Source: Sphingopyxis sp. PET50 (GTDB lineage: Bacteria; Pseudomonadota; Alphaproteobacteria; Sphingomonadales; Sphingomonadaceae). Taken from it: a stretch of 64,000 nucleotides of DNA. The number at the start of each line of letters is the position of its first letter. Position 1 is the stretch's first letter. Position numbers and translations under genes: made by a program. The stretch is taken from assembly GCF_025244705.1 (NCBI RefSeq), contig NZ_CP104207.1:372001-436000 (forward strand), written 5' to 3'. Below are positions 61,969-64,000 of the stretch, in pieces. Below the pieces are notes generated by a model, which saw only the letters and a program-made list of their open reading frames with translations, was not told where the DNA came from and ran no database searches.

Positions 61969-61988
61969 TCCTCTTCTGGGCACCATTT
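61969..61988. repeat. Attachment site copy 2
   Basis: Exact 20-bp copy of the tRNA-Leu 3' end segment at 55145-55164. It forms the right border of the first island and the left border of the second element. Confidence 0.85.
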
Positions 61989-62124
61989 GTTCTTCCGGGG
62001 GCGTCCGAGAACGTCCGAAAAACGGGAGATTTCAGCCATTTTTTGTGCTATAGCCGTCCGGTCAAATCCGGGCGGATACGGCACCAATCAGGAACAAATA
62101 GGGTATCCCGAAGGGTATCGTTTT

Positions 62125-62142
62125 CGCCTTTTCGAAAAGGCG
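62125..62142. promoter_or_regulatory. 18-bp perfect palindrome at the second integrase start
   Basis: CGCCTTTTCGAAAAGGCG ends 8 bp before the ATG at 62151 and lies inside a larger GTATCG...CGATAC repeat. It may be an operator or a 5' hairpin that blocks the ribosome site. Confidence 0.55.
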
Positions 62143-62150
62143 ATACCCCT

Positions 62151-63389
62151 ATGAGCACCCTCTTTACCACGACCATTGCCAACGCGAAACCCCGCGAGCG
62201 ACCTTACAAGATGTTCGATGGCGGCGGTTTGCACCTCTTCGTCAAGCCGAACGGCTCGAAGCTCTGGCGCCTGAACTACAGCTGGCTTGGCAAACAGAAG
62301 ACGCAGTCGCTTGGACAATGGCCGGACCTCGGTCTCGCGGATGCAAGGGCGAAGCGTGACGAGGCACGGCGCCTGCTGGCGCTGGGGGTCGACCCGTCGC
62401 ATCAGCGGAAGGTCGATCTCGCGAAAGCCCGCGTTGAAGAGGATAACAGCTTTAAATCGGTTGCGCTCGAATGGATCGGCAAGAATGAGCGTGAGGGCAT
62501 GGCCGAGATCACGCTGAGCAAGATCCGTTGGCTGCTCGACAAGGCCTATCCGAAAATCGGTACGCGTCCGATCGCCAAGATCACCGCCCACGAGGTGCTC
62601 GTCGTGCTCCGGTCGGTCGAGGCGACCGGACGCTATGAAAGCGCCCGGCGGATGCGCAGTGTCCTCGGTCGGGTGTTCCGCTACGCTGTCGCCACGACGC
62701 GGGCCGAGCGTGATCCCACGAGTGATCTGCGCGGCGCTCTCACCGTGCCCAAGCCCAAGCATCTCGCGGCGATCACGACAGCGACCCGCGCCGGCGAACT
62801 GATGCGCGCGATCGACGGCTATACCGGCCACGCGATCACCCTGTTCGGGCTTCGGCTGTCGGCACATTTGTTCGTTCGTCCAGGCGAACTGCGGCAGGCC
62901 GAATGGAGCGAGTTCGACTTCGACCGGTCGGTCTGGAACATTCCCGCGGAGAAGATGAAGATGCGGCGCGCGCACCGGGTACCGCTCTCCACGCAGGTGG
63001 TCGGGATGTTCGAGCAGCTTTGGGACCTGACCGGCACCGGCCGCTACTGTTTTCCGTCCTTTCGGACCGACCGCCAGCCTATGTCGGAGAACACCGTGAA
63101 CGCCGCGCTACGCGCGCTCGGCTTCGGCCAGGAGGAGATGACCGCTCATGGCTTCCGCGCCATGGCGGCGACGCTGCTCAACGAGAGCGGGCGGTTCAAT
63201 CCCGACGCCATCGAGCGCCAACTTGCGCATATGGAGAATGATGGTGTGCGGCGTGCCTATACCCGCGGCGAATATTGGGATGAACGCGTCACGATGATGC
63301 AGTTCTGGTCGGACGAGCTCGACCGGCTACGCACCGGTGCCAAACTGCTCAAACCCAATTTTGGAGGGCGGCGAGCGGCGTCTGGCTGA
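62151..63389 (+). CDS. Tyrosine integrase, DUF4102/P4-like
   Basis: The 412-residue protein starts at MSTLFTTTIANAKPRERPYK. The N-terminal domain (MFDGGGLHLFVKPNGSKLWRL in parts, LGQWPDLGLADARAKRDEAR) is the DUF4102 arm-binding type of P4-like prophage integrases. Catalytic residues: Arg in LFVRPGELRQAEW (~242), HGFRAMAATLLN (~332) and the Tyr nucleophile in the RRAYTRGEYWDERV region (~370). A GCCGGC site in the gene (near 62,785) is intact, and so is the ORF. It is typical of integrases for tRNA-borne islands; the ATG at 62043 upstream is not used because it would read through the palindrome. Confidence 0.94.
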   Translation: MSTLFTTTIANAKPRERPYKMFDGGGLHLFVKPNGSKLWRLNYSWLGKQKTQSLGQWPDLGLADARAKRDEARRLLALGVDPSHQRKVDLAKARVEEDNSFKSVALEWIGKNEREGMAEITLSKIRWLLDKAYPKIGTRPIAKITAHEVLVVLRSVEATGRYESARRMRSVLGRVFRYAVATTRAERDPTSDLRGALTVPKPKHLAAITTATRAGELMRAIDGYTGHAITLFGLRLSAHLFVRPGELRQAEWSEFDFDRSVWNIPAEKMKMRRAHRVPLSTQVVGMFEQLWDLTGTGRYCFPSFRTDRQPMSENTVNAALRALGFGQEEMTAHGFRAMAATLLNESGRFNPDAIERQLAHMENDGVRRAYTRGEYWDERVTMMQFWSDELDRLRTGAKLLKPNFGGRRAASG

Positions 63390-63547
63390 CGGGCATCACT
63401 CGGGCCGTCTGCCGCTCAGCCGAAATCTCCCGATAGGCAGATAGCGCTGTTAGGCGGGGGCGAATGCCGGTCCGAGCTTAAGCGGACCAACCCTGCAAGC
63501 TTCCGGAGCGGCGGCAGGTCACCGCTCCGTGTATCGGCGCCACGCGC

Positions 63548-64000
63548 TCAGGCCTCGACGAATGCCAGCAGGTCGGCATTGAGCACGTCGGCATTCACCG
63601 TGAGCATGCCGTGGGAGAAGCCCGGATAGACTTTGAGGGTCGCGTTCGGCAGGATTTCGGCCTGCAGCACACCCGCATTCTGGTAGGGTACGACCTGGTC
63701 GTCGTCGCCGTGCAATACGAGCGCCGGAACCGAGATCGCCTTGAGATCGTCGGTCTGGTCGGTTTCGGAGAAGGCCTTGATGCCTTCATAATGCGCCTTG
63801 GCGCTTCCCATTATGCCCTGGCGCCACCAATTGTCGATGACCGCTTCATCGACCTTCGCACCGGGGCGGTTGAAGCCGTAGAAGGGACCCGCTGCGACCT
63901 CGCGGAAGAAGCTGGCGCGATTGGCGGCAAGACCGGCACGGAAGCCGTCGAACACCTCGACCGGCAGTCCGCCGGGGTAGCGGTCGGTCTTCAGCATGAT
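63548..64000 (-). CDS. Alpha/beta hydrolase, non-haem haloperoxidase-like (5' end outside window)
   Basis: The frame stays open to the window edge, so the N-terminus with the nucleophile elbow is missing. The visible part has SVPALVLHGDDDQVVPYQNAG (the acid Asp of the triad in the HGDDDQVVP loop) and GFSHGML (the catalytic His), with ...NADLLAFVEA as the usual end. The family includes haloperoxidase-type esterases of ~275 residues. It may be cargo of the second element or backbone. Confidence 0.85.
   Translation of the reverse strand: MMLKTDRYPGGLPVEVFDGFRAGLAANRASFFREVAAGPFYGFNRPGAKVDEAVIDNWWRQGIMGSAKAHYEGIKAFSETDQTDDLKAISVPALVLHGDDDQVVPYQNAGVLQAEILPNATLKVYPGFSHGMLTVNADVLNADLLAFVEA

Larger units (their letters stand above)
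55145..61988. mobile_element. 6.8-kb genomic island integrated in tRNA-Leu(CAG)
   Basis: It is bounded by a 20-bp exact direct repeat that starts inside the tRNA 3' end. It carries a tyrosine recombinase next to the tRNA, an XRE regulator, an orphan membrane protein, a serine recombinase and a two-gene candidate defence module. Base composition is clearly less G+C-rich than the backbone, especially from 59.4 to 61.6 kb, and none of its ORFs is frameshifted. Integration into tRNA 3' ends with conservation of the tRNA is the usual behaviour of such integrases. Confidence 0.85.
61569..62150. other. 582-bp gap holding the island's right end
   Basis: No gene is supported. It contains the promoter region of the DGxQR gene, tandem CTAGTACA repeats (61885-61917), the second attachment copy (61969-61988), and a palindrome just before the next integrase (62125-62142). 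Confidence 0.65.
61969..64000. mobile_element. Second integrative element in the same site (left part only)
   Basis: A different tyrosine integrase begins 163 bp after the second attachment copy, reading away from it, which is how an element in the same tRNA site would be placed. Its right border is outside the window. The hydrolase at the end may be cargo. Its G+C is higher than that of the first island. Confidence 0.5.

Noticed and set aside
61950-61992. A second tRNA-Leu gene
   Set aside because: Only the 3' 17 bases of the tRNA plus 3 bases downstream are present; there is no anticodon arm. It is the att copy.

Overview
The window is high-GC DNA (roughly two-thirds G+C by eye, falling clearly after about 55.2 kb). 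The gene content fits a Sphingomonadales alphaproteobacterium, probably Sphingopyxis- or Sphingomonas-like: an F1-ATPase zeta-type inhibitor (DUF1476), DUF1192, a NDUFA9-type epimerase, a ZnuD-type receptor, gltD-DUF2059-gltB, and intergenic palindromes of the kind common in these genomes. The genus is an inference.

Layout. 0-4.2 kb (+): a redox module made of a 4Fe-4S protein (5' end cut), a b-cytochrome-like membrane protein, an FHA-decaheme c-type cytochrome and a calcineurin-like phosphodiesterase preceded by two CRP-type boxes. 4.2-7.2 kb (-): DUF3224 protein, D-2-hydroxyacid dehydrogenase, cysS. 7.2-27.1 kb (-): one large operon-like cluster transcribed CHAT/TPR protein, CHASE2-adenylate cyclase, FecR-like secreted protein, FhaC/ShlB transporter, and a filamentous exoprotein of about 3,970 residues. 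27.3-55 kb: housekeeping and transport genes (zeta inhibitor, bolA, grxD, znuD-like with a Zur-like box, quinone oxidoreductase, HerA-like ATPase, a divergent tetR/EmrAB efflux locus, yciB-like, lysC, ubiG, GST, gltB/gltD with DUF2059 proteins, uppP, lipoprotein, epimerase). 55.1-62.0 kb: a 6.8-kb island in tRNA-Leu(CAG), bounded by a 20-bp direct repeat, carrying a tyrosine integrase, XRE regulator, orphan membrane protein, serine recombinase and a tight two-gene module (DGxQR-motif protein plus a protein with an R-x4-H HEPN-like motif). 62.0 kb to the end: a second integrase, apparently of another element in the same site, and a truncated alpha/beta hydrolase.

A striking window-wide feature is that about 16 backbone genes, including gltB and lysC, are broken by small insertions. 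In the genes whose ends I could fix, the length excess matches one or two extra bases per break. In at least 13 cases removing the insertion restores a GCCGGC hexamer. I read this as systematic consensus error at a possibly modified motif rather than decay; genes are annotated across the breaks.

How parts may work together (inference): the CHASE2 cyclase would make cAMP, CRP-type boxes sit before a CpdA-like phosphodiesterase, and the CHAT protein and exoprotein/transporter pair share the cyclase operon. This suggests a cAMP-linked envelope or surface system next to a multiheme redox chain. The best candidate for an undescribed defence-type system is the DGxQR/HEPN-like pair in the island.
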